A DNA stretch of 64,000 bases from Nitrospina sp. UBA6727 (GTDB lineage: Bacteria; Nitrospinota; Nitrospinia; Nitrospinales; VA-1), in assembly GCA_002454045.1 (NCBI GenBank), contig DKID01000024.1, positions 12,303 through 76,302 of the forward strand. The letters run 5' to 3'. The position numbers and the translations under genes are program-made. This document shows positions 51,057-61,300 of this stretch, in pieces; within the stretch, counting starts at the first letter, position 1, and every line of letters begins with the position of its first letter. Under the pieces are notes generated by a model. The model did not search any database and had not been told where the DNA came from. It saw nothing but the letters and a program-made list of their open reading frames with translations.

Positions 51057-52334
51057 TTAGATTGCACCCGGATGCTCTTCGGGTCGTACATAGAAAGGCT
51101 CTTCAACCGTAACTCGGATGATTTCTTTCCCTTTCCGGTTAAACCCGATGACCGTGTCGTTATACATTTCAAACTTCTTGCCGTGAATGTTGGTCTCGAA
51201 TATCTTCGGACCTGGCTCACGTTTCCATTTGAAAATGATTCGCTGTGTCGTCCGGAACAACTGGAGATTCGCCAGTAAATCCCGATCCGGGACCATGTAT
51301 TGATCGATGGAATGATCCACACCTGGTCCAAACATCTGTTGCGAATACGCACGGGGAACATGCCGCGACGGAATGTAATACCCGTTCGGCTCTGTTCCTA
51401 ATTGCGGATACAAGGGCAATGCTACTTTCCGATCCCGAATCAGATAATACTGTGGATTGTCGGGATCATGTGCCCACTCCCCGTTGCTGCCGATCTTGAC
51501 TAGCCCTTGTAAGCGAATCTTGCCAACACAGGCTGCCATACAGCGCGTCTCCATCTGATCGCCTTCCGTCAGAGGATCGAGACCCTCTATGCGGGGATAA
51601 CAGGCGATGCATTTTTCGGAGATCCGCGTCGTACCACGGAACATCGGCTTCTTGTAAGGACACTGCTCTACACACTTTTTGTAACCGCGACAACGGCTCT
51701 GGTCGATCAAAACGATGCCGTCCTCTTGGCGTTTGTAAATCGCCTTGCGAGGACACGCCGCCAGACAGCCCGGATACGTGCAATGGTTACAGATGCGTTG
51801 CAGATAGAAAAACCAGATTTTATGCTCTGGTAATACCGACCGCGTACCGTTGTCGCCCCCAAACGTCCCTTCGCGAGACTGGGTGAACTCACGGCCGTGA
51901 GCGGTGTCTTCGCCAAAGTTCGGAAAACGCCACTCTTCGTCTGTCGGCACATAACCAATTGCCTGCTGATTCAAACCAATCTTGGCCGGCGCTTCGAAGA
52001 TGGTCACACCTTCGTATACACCGTGGATTGCTTTGTTCGAGGTCTTACGGACATTCCAAACGTTCTGCCCGGGATTCGACTGCTCCAGCATCTTCAGAAT
52101 CTTCCAATCCCAAAACTGCGGATAGCCGCCGTAAGGCTTCGTCTCTACATTATTCCACCACATATACTCCTGACCTTTCGAAAAAGTCCAGGTGGATTTG
52201 TGGGCCATCGTACAGGTCTGACAGGCAATACAACGGTTTGTGTTGAACACAAACGTGAACTGCTCTTTCGGATGCTTTTCGTCGTAAATATACGTCGACA
52301 TCCGACCTAGTTGCCAGTTATAAACTTCAGGCAT
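51057..52334 (-). CDS. nxrB: Nitrite oxidoreductase beta subunit
   Basis: The iron-sulfur electron-transfer subunit of NXR, 425 residues from ATG 52334. Four cysteine groups are visible: CIACQTC (35-41), CNHCTYPGCLAACPR, CRGYKKCVEQCPYKKP and CIACYPRIEGLDP with CMAACVGKIRLQG. Together they can bind three [4Fe-4S] and one [3Fe-4S] or [4Fe-4S] cluster, as in NarH-like proteins. The opening MPEVYNWQLGR is characteristic of periplasmic-type NxrB. The longer frame from TTG 52376 is rejected because GGAGG lies 7 nt before the ATG. nxrA precedes it with a 90-nt gap. Confidence 0.97.
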   Translation of the reverse strand: MPEVYNWQLGRMSTYIYDEKHPKEQFTFVFNTNRCIACQTCTMAHKSTWTFSKGQEYMWWNNVETKPYGGYPQFWDWKILKMLEQSNPGQNVWNVRKTSNKAIHGVYEGVTIFEAPAKIGLNQQAIGYVPTDEEWRFPNFGEDTAHGREFTQSREGTFGGDNGTRSVLPEHKIWFFYLQRICNHCTYPGCLAACPRKAIYKRQEDGIVLIDQSRCRGYKKCVEQCPYKKPMFRGTTRISEKCIACYPRIEGLDPLTEGDQMETRCMAACVGKIRLQGLVKIGSNGEWAHDPDNPQYYLIRDRKVALPLYPQLGTEPNGYYIPSRHVPRAYSQQMFGPGVDHSIDQYMVPDRDLLANLQLFRTTQRIIFKWKREPGPKIFETNIHGKKFEMYNDTVIGFNRKGKEIIRVTVEEPFYVRPEEHPGAI

Positions 52335-52424
52335 TATCGTACCTCCACAATTGACTGTTGTTAAACGTTGAACCACCGAATGGTGGCGACCCTCCCGATG
52401 ATGGAAGGGGCCGCCACCTTCGCC

Positions 52425-55400
52425 TTAGATTTTCACGCGGACGTACTGACCCGCCAGATACATCTCGGCAAAACGGTCTTTCAACGGTGATTCCGGGGTG
52501 TAACCTGTTCGCACAGGCTCCCAGAGTCCTTTACCATGTAATCCACCATCTTCCGCCTTCGAGAACTTAACCAATACTTCTTTCGGGGTCGCGTTGACCG
52601 CGTGGTTGTCGGCCTCGTAGCCGTGTTTGAACTTCATCTTGGTTTTGGCTTTATGGAACAGACTGTCTGTCTGATGCATGGGCATCAACCAAGATCGCGT
52701 GATGGATTGCTGACCGCCATACCGGAAGTTGCTCTGGTATGGTGTGGTCATGGACATCGCGCGTCCGTCCGGCCGTTCTTCGTGCGCCTTGACGGTACGC
52801 TCGGTGGCGATCCACGTTGCGTGTTTCATCATGGTGGTGTGATACGGATACGCTGGGTTATACTTCGCCCGCAGCATCAGCCGTGCCACTTTATACCGAG
52901 GATCGGAAGGCTTCCAACCCATGTAAGGTCGATCTGCGGGGTTCGCGTCACAATATACATAGTCGCCTTCGTTGATGCCAAGGTCTTTACACAGGAATGG
53001 GTTCATGTGCACTTGCCACTCACCAACACCCGGGGAACGTTTGTCCATTCGGTAAGGGTCACCGAAGTTGTTGTTCCAGATCATGTTCCAGTCAGTCGTT
53101 GCCCAGGAACTATGCGCCGTGTGTCGTGATTTAGGCGTTACGCAATAGAACCGATACCCCTTCTCCCACAAGAAGTTCTTGGTCGTTCGCACTGCTGACC
53201 AGGGCTTCTTGATGTTGCGGACGTGACGAAGATCCGGGTCCTGCTCGTCTTCCGGAATCCCGTAATCATCCGGTCGGATGTAGGGGTTGGTGGATACGAT
53301 TACGTTCGGCAGGTAAGGTGTAGCTTCGGGACCTTCCCTGTGAACGATGAAGTTTTCACCGTACTCAATCGCTTCCGGCTCATCGTTGTAAAACTGGATG
53401 CGACCGTTAGGAGTATAGAACGGTTTGGACTCCGTATACATCTCCCAGAAGGGAGAGCGTGGATAGGTTCGGTATAGCATCAGACAACACCCGGGCTCGC
53501 CATACTTGCCGTTGATGATGTCGTCGATGTTGTAACCCATACCGGTTGTGGACGTCGTGAACAAGCGACGGATCATCGCCTTCGTGCGGTTCGGCGCTTT
53601 GCCTTCATACACTTTCAAGAAGTCAGAGAAACGCTTGTCGCCCGTCACTTCCGCCATCCGTTTTCCGAACTCACGATGAATCAGGTTATCGTCGATGGTG
53701 TCGAAGATAGGTTTGATTCCCGTGCCGCCCCAAATTTGATGGAACGGATTCGAACACGCGGAGGTGATTTCGTAACTCTCAAACTCGGCCCAACTGTTCG
53801 GCGCCAATATGATGTCGCTATATTCGCAGGAACCGGTGAACTCGATGTCTTGAGCTACGATCATGTCTACGTTGTTGTTCGTGTTGAACACTAACTCGTA
53901 GAACCACTTCGCGTTGTTGATGACGTTGACGTTAACATACCAGCACAGCTTGGTAGGCGTCGGCATATGCGTCCGACCCGTGAACACCTTCCGGCCATAG
54001 CGCGGGGTGTTGACGATCAGCGCTTTGTCACGATGCGCCCAGTAGCTGACTTCCTCACCTTTCAGGTAACCCTTGACATTTTTCCAGTCAACGTTCTTGG
54101 TGATGTCCAGAATCGGGTTGAAAGGATCTTCCGCAACCATCGCCGCGAAACCTGGTCCTGACCAATGCGAACCTTGGTAGTTGCCAGCCTTGTAGTTCCC
54201 CGCCCAAGTATGGGAGCCGGAACCTTTGGGACCAACATTACCGGTCAGCATCAGCGGAACATAGGACGCGCGGTTATGCATCGTCGCGTGGAAGTAATGG
54301 TTGATGCCTTCACCGTAATGGATTTCAACGGGCTTGATGGTACCCATGTCGCGAGCCAAGCGGAGTGTTAAGTCCTTCGGCGCATGACAAATCTGGTTGA
54401 CCGTATCAAGGTCGTAATCCTTCAGGTGAATTTTGTACATCTCATAAAGAGGCATTACCGTGATGGTTTTGCCGTTCACGAGTTTAATGTCGAAAACACC
54501 GTCCAATGCAGGGTCGATGTTTTTCTTCCTCATCTTGGCGCCGATGTCTTCGCGCGTGATTGCGACCGGCTTGTCCGTATTGGTATCCCAAACGGTGTAG
54601 TCGGGCATCATGTCACGGTTGAAGTTCTTCATCCACTTCGTGGTGAAGCCGTCTTTCGGCAGGGACTGAGCCTTGTAACCCGGAATGAAATCGTCCGGAT
54701 GCAAGCGGATCAGCGTGTCCGTGCGAACCAACAGAGGCATGTCCGTGTAGTCCTTCACGTAATCGATGTCCACAAGACCTTCGTCCATGATGATTTTGGC
54801 GCAACCCAAAAACAACGCGATGTCGGAAAGACCCGCACGAACCGGTACCCAGTAATCCGCCTTCGTCGCCGGCGGATTATACTCTGGAGCGATTGCCACT
54901 AGCGTGCCACCGCGCTCCATGATTTCTGTGTACCAATGCGCTTCAGGCATTTTGTTCTCGATCAGGTTTTTGCCCCACTGAATCGTCATCTTCGCATAAC
55001 GATGGTCCGCGAAGTCGATGTCAGAGGTTTGCATACCGTGAGTCCAAGAATGCCCCGGTGCTTGGTCGCCATGCCAGGTGTAGTTAGACCACGCTCGGCC
55101 ACCTAACACCTTACCGGGACCACGACCGCGAATGATTGAATCCAACAACGCCACCATGTTGGCCAACCGGTAGACACCGTATTTGCCAACGACGCCGAGA
55201 AGACCCATGCCGCCGCGATACTTAAAAGTTCGCGGGCCGGATCCGCCCATGGCCTCAATCATCTCAGGTTGGTAGCCTTCGTTCTTCAGGCGTTGCGCAC
55301 CGCGGGCTCCACTGTAGGCCTTAGCAACCGCGATGTGCCCCTTCGCCAGATACGTGAAGGTTTGATCCCAAGTCATGCGGACGAACTCGTCCGTGCCTCG

Positions 55401-55886
55401 GCTTGTCATCTTGTACTTTTCACGGTTCTCCTTATCCAGATACGGAAAACCGTCGTCCGCCCACTGCTTCCAACCAACACGGATCATCGGATATTTATTC
55501 CGATAAGGACCGTATGCGCGGCGGGGATACGTCATACCACGCAAACACATGCGCGGATTCCACGCAGCGTCCGCCTGGTTGCCATACAGGTCGCGAACTT
55601 TGTGGTGATCGTAGTTCTGCTCGATACGCATCAAGATGCCGTTACGCACGAACCCGCGCACGCGACATTGATGTGTGTCGTTCGGAGAACAACAATACGT
55701 GAAAGATCGCTCGTACTTGTATTGATCGCGGTAGACTTCTTCCCACCGCCTATCAGGGTAAGCCTCTAGCGGATTCCCGACTTTTACTACGGGTTTCAGC
55801 TGAGCCCCAACCCTCCTGCTCGTCAGTGCCATAGCTGTCGCTACACCAGCACTCACCTGCAGGAATTTCCGTCGATTCAGTCTCAT
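52425..55886 (-). CDS. nxrA: Nitrite oxidoreductase alpha subunit (molybdopterin enzyme)
   Basis: The 1153-residue catalytic subunit that oxidises nitrite to nitrate. A Tat signal (NRRKFLQVSAGVATAMA) shows that it is exported folded, so nitrite is oxidised outside the cytoplasmic membrane. Cysteines at 65/66, 74 and 114 (TYCCSPNDTHQC, PRMCLRG) fit the FS0 [4Fe-4S] site of type II DMSO-reductase-family enzymes. The molybdenum ligand Asp lies in NYTWHGDQAPGHSW (Asp274), equivalent to NarG Asp222. Length and motifs match NxrA of Nitrospina/Nitrospira rather than NarG. ATG 55886 is preferred over an adjacent TTG, with AGGAGG 8 nt upstream. Confidence 0.97.
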   Translation of the reverse strand: MRLNRRKFLQVSAGVATAMALTSRRVGAQLKPVVKVGNPLEAYPDRRWEEVYRDQYKYERSFTYCCSPNDTHQCRVRGFVRNGILMRIEQNYDHHKVRDLYGNQADAAWNPRMCLRGMTYPRRAYGPYRNKYPMIRVGWKQWADDGFPYLDKENREKYKMTSRGTDEFVRMTWDQTFTYLAKGHIAVAKAYSGARGAQRLKNEGYQPEMIEAMGGSGPRTFKYRGGMGLLGVVGKYGVYRLANMVALLDSIIRGRGPGKVLGGRAWSNYTWHGDQAPGHSWTHGMQTSDIDFADHRYAKMTIQWGKNLIENKMPEAHWYTEIMERGGTLVAIAPEYNPPATKADYWVPVRAGLSDIALFLGCAKIIMDEGLVDIDYVKDYTDMPLLVRTDTLIRLHPDDFIPGYKAQSLPKDGFTTKWMKNFNRDMMPDYTVWDTNTDKPVAITREDIGAKMRKKNIDPALDGVFDIKLVNGKTITVMPLYEMYKIHLKDYDLDTVNQICHAPKDLTLRLARDMGTIKPVEIHYGEGINHYFHATMHNRASYVPLMLTGNVGPKGSGSHTWAGNYKAGNYQGSHWSGPGFAAMVAEDPFNPILDITKNVDWKNVKGYLKGEEVSYWAHRDKALIVNTPRYGRKVFTGRTHMPTPTKLCWYVNVNVINNAKWFYELVFNTNNNVDMIVAQDIEFTGSCEYSDIILAPNSWAEFESYEITSACSNPFHQIWGGTGIKPIFDTIDDNLIHREFGKRMAEVTGDKRFSDFLKVYEGKAPNRTKAMIRRLFTTSTTGMGYNIDDIINGKYGEPGCCLMLYRTYPRSPFWEMYTESKPFYTPNGRIQFYNDEPEAIEYGENFIVHREGPEATPYLPNVIVSTNPYIRPDDYGIPEDEQDPDLRHVRNIKKPWSAVRTTKNFLWEKGYRFYCVTPKSRHTAHSSWATTDWNMIWNNNFGDPYRMDKRSPGVGEWQVHMNPFLCKDLGINEGDYVYCDANPADRPYMGWKPSDPRYKVARLMLRAKYNPAYPYHTTMMKHATWIATERTVKAHEERPDGRAMSMTTPYQSNFRYGGQQSITRSWLMPMHQTDSLFHKAKTKMKFKHGYEADNHAVNATPKEVLVKFSKAEDGGLHGKGLWEPVRTGYTPESPLKDRFAEMYLAGQYVRVKI

Positions 55887-56002
55887 CAATAAATCCTCCT
55901 TATCGAATGATAAACCATCAACACGAGGGAACCCCTTCGTTCACAAACACCGAGGTCCCTCAACTACCTAACACTAAACTGCACACAACTTTTGAAAACA
56001 TT

Positions 56003-56040
56003 CTACACAAAACACTACACAAAAAACACTACACAAAACA
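56003..56040. repeat. Three CTACACAA repeats in the nxrA leader
   Basis: CTACACAA occurs at 56003-56010, 56015-56022 and 56029-56036, spaced 12 and 14 nt apart in A-rich DNA. On the transcribed strand of nxrA they read TTGTGTAG. They lie about 115 nt upstream of the nxrA start codon, inside the predicted leader. A regulatory role is only suggested. Confidence 0.55.
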
Positions 56041-56129
56041 AATCGTCAATCAAAATTGAACTGCTAAAACTCTTTGCCGCAAACACGAAACACAATGCTT
56101 CGCGTCCGCTCTTTGTTTAGATGGTTCCG

Positions 56130-56158
56130 CTTATAGGAGATTCCAAACATGATGTCAA
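56130..56158 (-). promoter_or_regulatory. Strong candidate promoter of the nxrABC operon
   Basis: Reading the minus strand, TTGACA (56153-56158), a 17-nt spacer and TATAAG (56130-56135). The -35 is perfect and the -10 matches five of six. Transcription would begin near 56123, giving a leader of about 235 nt before ATG 55886. This is the best sigma-70-type promoter in the window and suits a very highly expressed operon. Confidence 0.7.
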
Positions 56159-56455
56159 GGAAATACGGGAACAAAAATAATTAAATTTTTCCTTCAATAT
56201 AATCCCCGAGCGAGAAACTTTCACCTGAATTTAAACAAATCTTCAAAAACGTGGCGCGATTTATACATAACATATTGTATTAAAATGATTTTTTAAGATT
56301 CCCGTCGCTCGCGTGATTTACGGCTATCTCCCAAAAAAAGTATTTTGATTGCCTGTGCTACAAAAAATTGGCTCTGCCTAAGAAAAATGCGAGCCAAGGA
56401 TTCCGTTTTGAGGATATAATCCCGCTTTTTCCGCAAGGCATCCGAAGGCGTACTT
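56159..56455. other. AT-rich intergenic region between nxr promoter and coaD
   Basis: 297 nt without a gene. TATAAT at 56415-56420 is a possible -10 for coaD, but no -35 was found at the right distance. The region is visibly richer in A and T than the flanking genes. Confidence 0.4.
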
Positions 56456-56944
56456 ATGAAAAAAAACCGCGTTGCTCTTTACCCGGGAACTTTCGACCCG
56501 GTAACTTTTGGCCACATCGACATCATGCGCCGCGCCATAAAATTATTTGACCGACTCATCGTCGCGGTTGCGTTGAACCCGAACAAGCACCCTTTGTTCT
56601 CCTTGGAAGACCGGGTGAAGTTTATCAAAACCGCGGTAAAAAATTTAAGCAAGATCGAAGTCATCCCCTTCGACAATTTGTTGACCTCGCTGGCTCGTTC
56701 CAAAAAGGCATCGGTGGTGATCAAAGGACTCCGCGCGGTCAGCGATTTTGAATTTGAATTACAGATGGGCTTGATGAACCGGAAACTCAACGAGTCTCTG
56801 GAAACTTTGTTTATGATTCCCAGCCAAGAATTTTCCTTCCTAAGTTCCAATCTAGTCAAGGAAATCGCGAGGTACGGCGGGGACGTCTCGCAACTCGTGC
56901 CACACGGGGTGACGAAGGAGTTGCGAAAAATGACCCGCCGATGA
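56456..56944 (+). CDS. coaD: Phosphopantetheine adenylyltransferase
   Basis: Transfers AMP from ATP to 4'-phosphopantetheine in coenzyme A synthesis. The 162-residue protein starts MKKNRVALYPGTFDPVTFGHIDI with the nucleotidyltransferase GTFDPVTFGH site. Further marks are VIKGLRAVSDFEFELQMGLM and FLSSNLVKEIARYGGDVSQLVP. The length is normal. It overlaps the aminotransferase gene by 4 nt (ATGA). Confident. Confidence 0.97.
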   Translation: MKKNRVALYPGTFDPVTFGHIDIMRRAIKLFDRLIVAVALNPNKHPLFSLEDRVKFIKTAVKNLSKIEVIPFDNLLTSLARSKKASVVIKGLRAVSDFEFELQMGLMNRKLNESLETLFMIPSQEFSFLSSNLVKEIARYGGDVSQLVPHGVTKELRKMTRR

Positions 56945-58140
56945 AATTCTCCAACCGCATCTTGAACATCAACCCATCGATGACATTGGCCGTAGACGCC
57001 AAGGCGCAGGAGATGAAAGCGCGCGGCGAAGACGTCATCGGCTTCGGCGTCGGCGAACCCGATTTCAACACCGCGGAACGCATCCGACAAGCGGGCATCA
57101 CGGCGATAGAAAATAACGAAACCCGCTACACTCCCGTCGGCGGCACGGCTCTCCTAAAGGAAGCCATCATCACCAAACTGCAACGCGACAACGGACTGGC
57201 TTACGAAAAAAACCAAGTCCTCGCCTCGTGCGGCGCCAAACATTCCTTCTATAACTTGGCACAAGTACTTTGGCAGGCGGGAGACGAAGTCATCATCCCC
57301 GCCCCCTACTGGGTGTCCTTCCCCGAAATCGTCACCCTCGCCGGCGCGCAACCCGTCATCGTCCACACAACAGCCGAGCAGGATTTCAAAATCACCGCGC
57401 AGCAAATCGAAAACGCCGTCACGCCCAACACAAAAGCAATCGTCATCAACTCGCCCACCAACCCAACCGGCGCCGCTTACGACAAAAGTGAATTGGAAAA
57501 ACTCGCCGAATGCGCCCTGCGACACAACTTGCTAATCGTGTCCGACGAAATCTACGAGCAAATCGTGTTTGACGGATTCCGCCACACCAGCATCGCCGCC
57601 ATCAGCACAGAGGTACAAAAACAATGCGTCGTCATCAACGGCGTCTCCAAAAGTTACGCCATGACCGGATGGAGGATCGGCTACATCGCCGCCGGCGACC
57701 CAGAAATTGTACGACAAGTCAGCAAACTACAAGGACAAAGCACGTCCAGCCCCTGCGCCATCGCGCAAGCAGCAAGCATCGAAGCACTGACCGGTCCCGC
57801 GGACGACGTCCGCGAAATGGTGCGCGAATTTGAAAAACGCCGCGACATCATCGTCGCACGATTGACGCAAATCCCCGGCGTCTCTTGCAAAAAACCGACG
57901 GGGTCGTTCTACTCATTCCCAGATTTTTCCAGCATATACGGCAGAAAAGACGCCACCGGCAAAACGCTGAAAGGCTCGCTGGACTTCACAGACTATCTAC
58001 TGTCAGCAGAGAAAGTCGCCATCGTCCCAGGAATCGCCTTCGGTGCCGACGCCCACGCCCGCCTAGCCTTCGCCATGTCGCCAGAAAAAATCGAAGACGG
58101 AATCCACCGCATAAAAAAAGCCATCGCCAAACTCCACTAA
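56941..58140 (+). CDS. Class I/II aminotransferase (aspartate/prephenate type)
   Basis: The 399-residue PLP enzyme has the pyridoxal lysine in NGVSKSYAMTGWRIGYIAAG, the aspartate-aminotransferase marks GVGEPDFNTAERI, NSPTNPTGAAYDKSEL and SDEIYEQIVFDG, and the C-terminal KVAIVPGIAFG with ARLAFAM providing the substrate-carboxylate arginine. This is the group I-beta/gamma type found in many autotrophs and resembles bacterial aspartate/prephenate aminotransferases; exact substrate is uncertain. Its start overlaps the coaD stop. pheA and tyrA elsewhere in the window would make a prephenate or aromatic role reasonable. Confidence 0.93.
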   Translation: MKFSNRILNINPSMTLAVDAKAQEMKARGEDVIGFGVGEPDFNTAERIRQAGITAIENNETRYTPVGGTALLKEAIITKLQRDNGLAYEKNQVLASCGAKHSFYNLAQVLWQAGDEVIIPAPYWVSFPEIVTLAGAQPVIVHTTAEQDFKITAQQIENAVTPNTKAIVINSPTNPTGAAYDKSELEKLAECALRHNLLIVSDEIYEQIVFDGFRHTSIAAISTEVQKQCVVINGVSKSYAMTGWRIGYIAAGDPEIVRQVSKLQGQSTSSPCAIAQAASIEALTGPADDVREMVREFEKRRDIIVARLTQIPGVSCKKPTGSFYSFPDFSSIYGRKDATGKTLKGSLDFTDYLLSAEKVAIVPGIAFGADAHARLAFAMSPEKIEDGIHRIKKAIAKLH

Positions 58141-58149
58141 CCACAACAA

Positions 58150-58173
58150 TGACGGCGGCGGGCGACGGTGACA
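58150..58173. repeat. GACGGCGGCGGGCGACGGTGAC island
   Basis: Short member of the dispersed family just after the aminotransferase gene; DNA becomes clearly AT-rich right after it, so it marks the edge between native and foreign-looking sequence. Confidence 0.45.
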
Positions 58174-58204
58174 CTATGAAATGAAACATTGATATTAAAA
58201 ATTG

Positions 58205-58255
58205 GGGGCTGACACCTATACATACAAAACATACAAAATGTTAGGTGTCAGCCCC
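58205..58255. repeat. Perfect 14-bp inverted repeat GGGGCTGACACCTA with internal direct repeats
   Basis: GGGGCTGACACCTA (58205-58218) and its exact complement TAGGTGTCAGCCCC (58242-58255) enclose 23 nt with two copies of CATACAAAA. It could form a stable hairpin. Similar GGGGCTGACACC sequences are known from REP-like elements and small mobile-element ends, but that link is from memory only. It sits 85 nt before the AT-rich gene. Confidence 0.65.
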
Positions 58256-58282
58256 TATATCTAATTTAGCTTTTAATACGGC

Positions 58283-58307
58283 GTATAAGTGCAATAATGC
58301 CTTATAC
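58283..58307. promoter_or_regulatory. Palindrome GTATAAG-GCA-ATAA-TGC-CTTATAC
   Basis: Arms GTATAAG and CTTATAC with inner GCA/TGC and one bulged T, 33 nt before the ATG at 58340. It overlaps a possible -10 (TATACT, 58303-58308), so it could be an operator for the downstream gene. Confidence 0.4.
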
Positions 58308-58313
58308 TAATAG

Positions 58314-58325
58314 TTGGTAGGCTTT
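58314..58325 (+). repeat. Left copy of a 12-bp inverted repeat flanking the AT-rich gene
   Basis: TTGGTAGGCTTT, 14 nt before the start codon at 58340. Its exact inverted copy lies at 61470-61481, after the gene. Confidence 0.6.
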
Positions 58326-58339
58326 TGAAATATTAGAAA

Positions 58340-61300
58340 ATGAGCGATAATAATTTCAAGGAATTAGTTAAAAAAAGAAAAGATTGGGTTAGATCTTCAA
58401 AAGAAAATAATTTTGATTTTGATAGCATTTTATCTGGTTCTTACAATGACCCCTCTCACTTTATATACGAAATTTTACAAAATGCCGAAGATGCTGGTGC
58501 ATCAAGTATAATCTTTAATTTATCCCCAGACCATCTTGAAATAACTCATGACTCAGAAAATGATTTTAACTTCAATGATGTTGATGGAATAACTGGTATT
58601 GGTATTTCGACAAAAAAAGATGACCTAAATAAAATTGGTAAATTTGGTGTGGGATTCAAATCAGTATTTGCAATTACACAATCCCCAATTATTAAATCAG
58701 GTCAATATCACTTTCAAATTGATGACTTTGTTGTACCGAAAGAATTAAGTCTAAATGGAAGTATTGGAACAACTGTAAAACTACCTTTTAACCATCCGAC
58801 TAGAGAACGAAATGAAGTTTTTAAACTTGTCCAAAAAAAATTACAAGACATTGGCTTAAAAACTCTATTGTTTTTATCAAACATCAAAGAAATAAAATGG
58901 AATTCTCCTACCCAAAATGGACATTATTTTAAATCTGTAAATCCGGTAATGGGTGCAAAGAATACTGATAAGGTAGAAATTGTTTCACAAACCAGTGTTG
59001 AAGAATATTTAGTTTTAAACAAACCAGTCAAAGTAGCCGATAAAAAATTAAAAGTTGAAATTGCTTATAGATTAGAAAGCGGGCAGATTATTTCAGTTCC
59101 GGATCAAGAATCAAAATTAGTTGTTTACTTCCCGACAGAAAGAATCACCTATTTAAATTTCATTATTCAAGGTCCCTTCAAAACGACTCCTAACAGAGAA
59201 AATATTCCTCTGGACGATAAACAAAATGAAATCATTATTGATGAAATTGCAAATTTGGTTGCCGATTCATTACCAATAATTAAAAAGTTGAAATATTTGA
59301 CTACTACATTTCTTGAAGTATTACCAATTGATGACGAAAACTGTGATGAACCAATATATTCTTCTATTTTTGAAAGAGTGAAGGACAAGTTTCTTTCTAA
59401 TGAAAAATTGTTACCAACGAATCACGGTGGCTATGCACATCCCAACGATTCAATTTTAGCAAGGGGAAAAGTTTTAACAAAATTATTGAAAGCCAAGGAT
59501 ATAAAATTACTATTTAAAAAATCCCACTGGTTGGATACAAATATTACTTTTGATAGAACAAGAAAACTGCAAGACTATTTAACAAAGAAATTAGAAATAG
59601 ATGAAATCAATTTTGAATATTTTTCAGAAAAAATTACTGAAGAATTTATGAAGTCTAAAAACGATGAATGGGTTATTACTTATTATGGTGAACTTATAGA
59701 TAGAGATACTTTATTCAGGGAAAAAACAAATTGGAGATTAGAGGGTACATTAAGAGATAAACCAATTATTAGACTAAAAAACAATAGACATTGTTCACCT
59801 TTTGAGACATCAGGCAAAATTCAAGTTTATTTACCAACAAAAACAAAGTCTTTGTATAAAACTGTAAAAAGTTCCATCGCACAAAATGAAACTGCATCAG
59901 AATTTCTCAATAATCTTGGTATATGTAAGCCCGATATTTTCGCTGAAATAAAGGAATTTATTTTACCCAAATATAGCGATGAAGAAATTGATTTAGATGA
60001 TGATGAGTATTTTGATGATATGGGGAAAATTCTAGAAGCATTATCAAAAAAGAAATCGACCGAAAAAAGAGAAGAATTGATTGGTATCTTAGAGGATTTA
60101 CCAATAATTGATTCTGTGAATCCAGTAACTGGGAAAACTTTTTTTAACCAACCTTCTTTAGTTTATTTAAATACAGACGATTTACGAAATTATTTTGAAG
60201 GGTATGATAGTGCTTTTTTTATCAACAAAAACTTATATAAGAAATTTGGTCAAAAGAAATTTGAAGATTTTGTTAGAGCGATTGGGTGCAACGAAACTCC
60301 GAAAAGACTTGAGATTGAAAGTGATTTAACTTGGCAAGAGAAAAATAAACTGCGAAATAATGGTAGGTATTCTTACGAAAGATGTACAAGAGATTATACA
60401 ATTGAAGGTTTGAAAGAAATTATTTCAGGTGTAAGTATTGAAAAATCTGTCCTGATTTTTAAAATGCTTTTAAAATCTCTATCTAATTATAATGGGTGGA
60501 ATAAAAGTAATTTCTTCAAGGGTGAATATGGGTGGTTTTATTATTCTGAATGTGCAGAAAATTTCGATTCACAATTTAAAAAACTATTGTGCAGTAAACC
60601 CTGGTTGTTTGATGTTGATAGTTATCAAGTATCTCCAAGCGATATTTCAATTTCTGAACTTCACGCAAGTTATGTTATCGAAAATGAAAATATTGAAGCA
60701 TTAGAAAAAGCATTAGGTTTTCAACTTGATAAAATAAAACAAATAGAAAAGGAAACAGGTGGCAAATTCATTCCACAGGACGAAGTAGGCGATTATGAAC
60801 GATGGAAAGCAGAACAAGGTATTGATGACCGAGATGATGAAGAATGGGAACCTGATGTTCTACCAGATGATGTTGAACCCTCAATTTCAGAAGGTGAACC
60901 AGAAATGGTTGAAAGGGATGATTTGTCTAATCAAACTTCTAATTCTGGCAGGAATACAAATGATGATGAAAATAGTAATGGTGATGAAGATGGGGATGAT
61001 AATGATGGTATTCCAAAAAATAAAATTGGCGAATGGGGTGAAAAGTTTGTTTATCTACATTTTTTAAAGAAGAAATATTCTAACCTATCTGATTATGAAG
61101 ATACTGAACTTGGTTTTTTAGGCATTGACAGTTCAAATAATATAATTGAAGTAAAATGGTTAAATAGAAATAAGGGTGTTGGAAAAGGATATGATTTTGT
61201 AATTATAGAAAATGGTGAAGAAGTGGAATATATTGAAGTTAAAACCACCATTAAATCAGATAGAACATTACACAAAATAACAGGGACACAATGGGAATTT

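Noticed and set aside
52334..52376. Upstream TTG start for nxrB
   Set aside because: The ATG at 52334 has GGAGG at ideal spacing and the MPEVYNWQLGR opening known for NxrB.
56003..56040. CRISPR array
   Set aside because: Only three 8-bp repeats with 4-6 nt between them; no spacers and no cas genes in the window.
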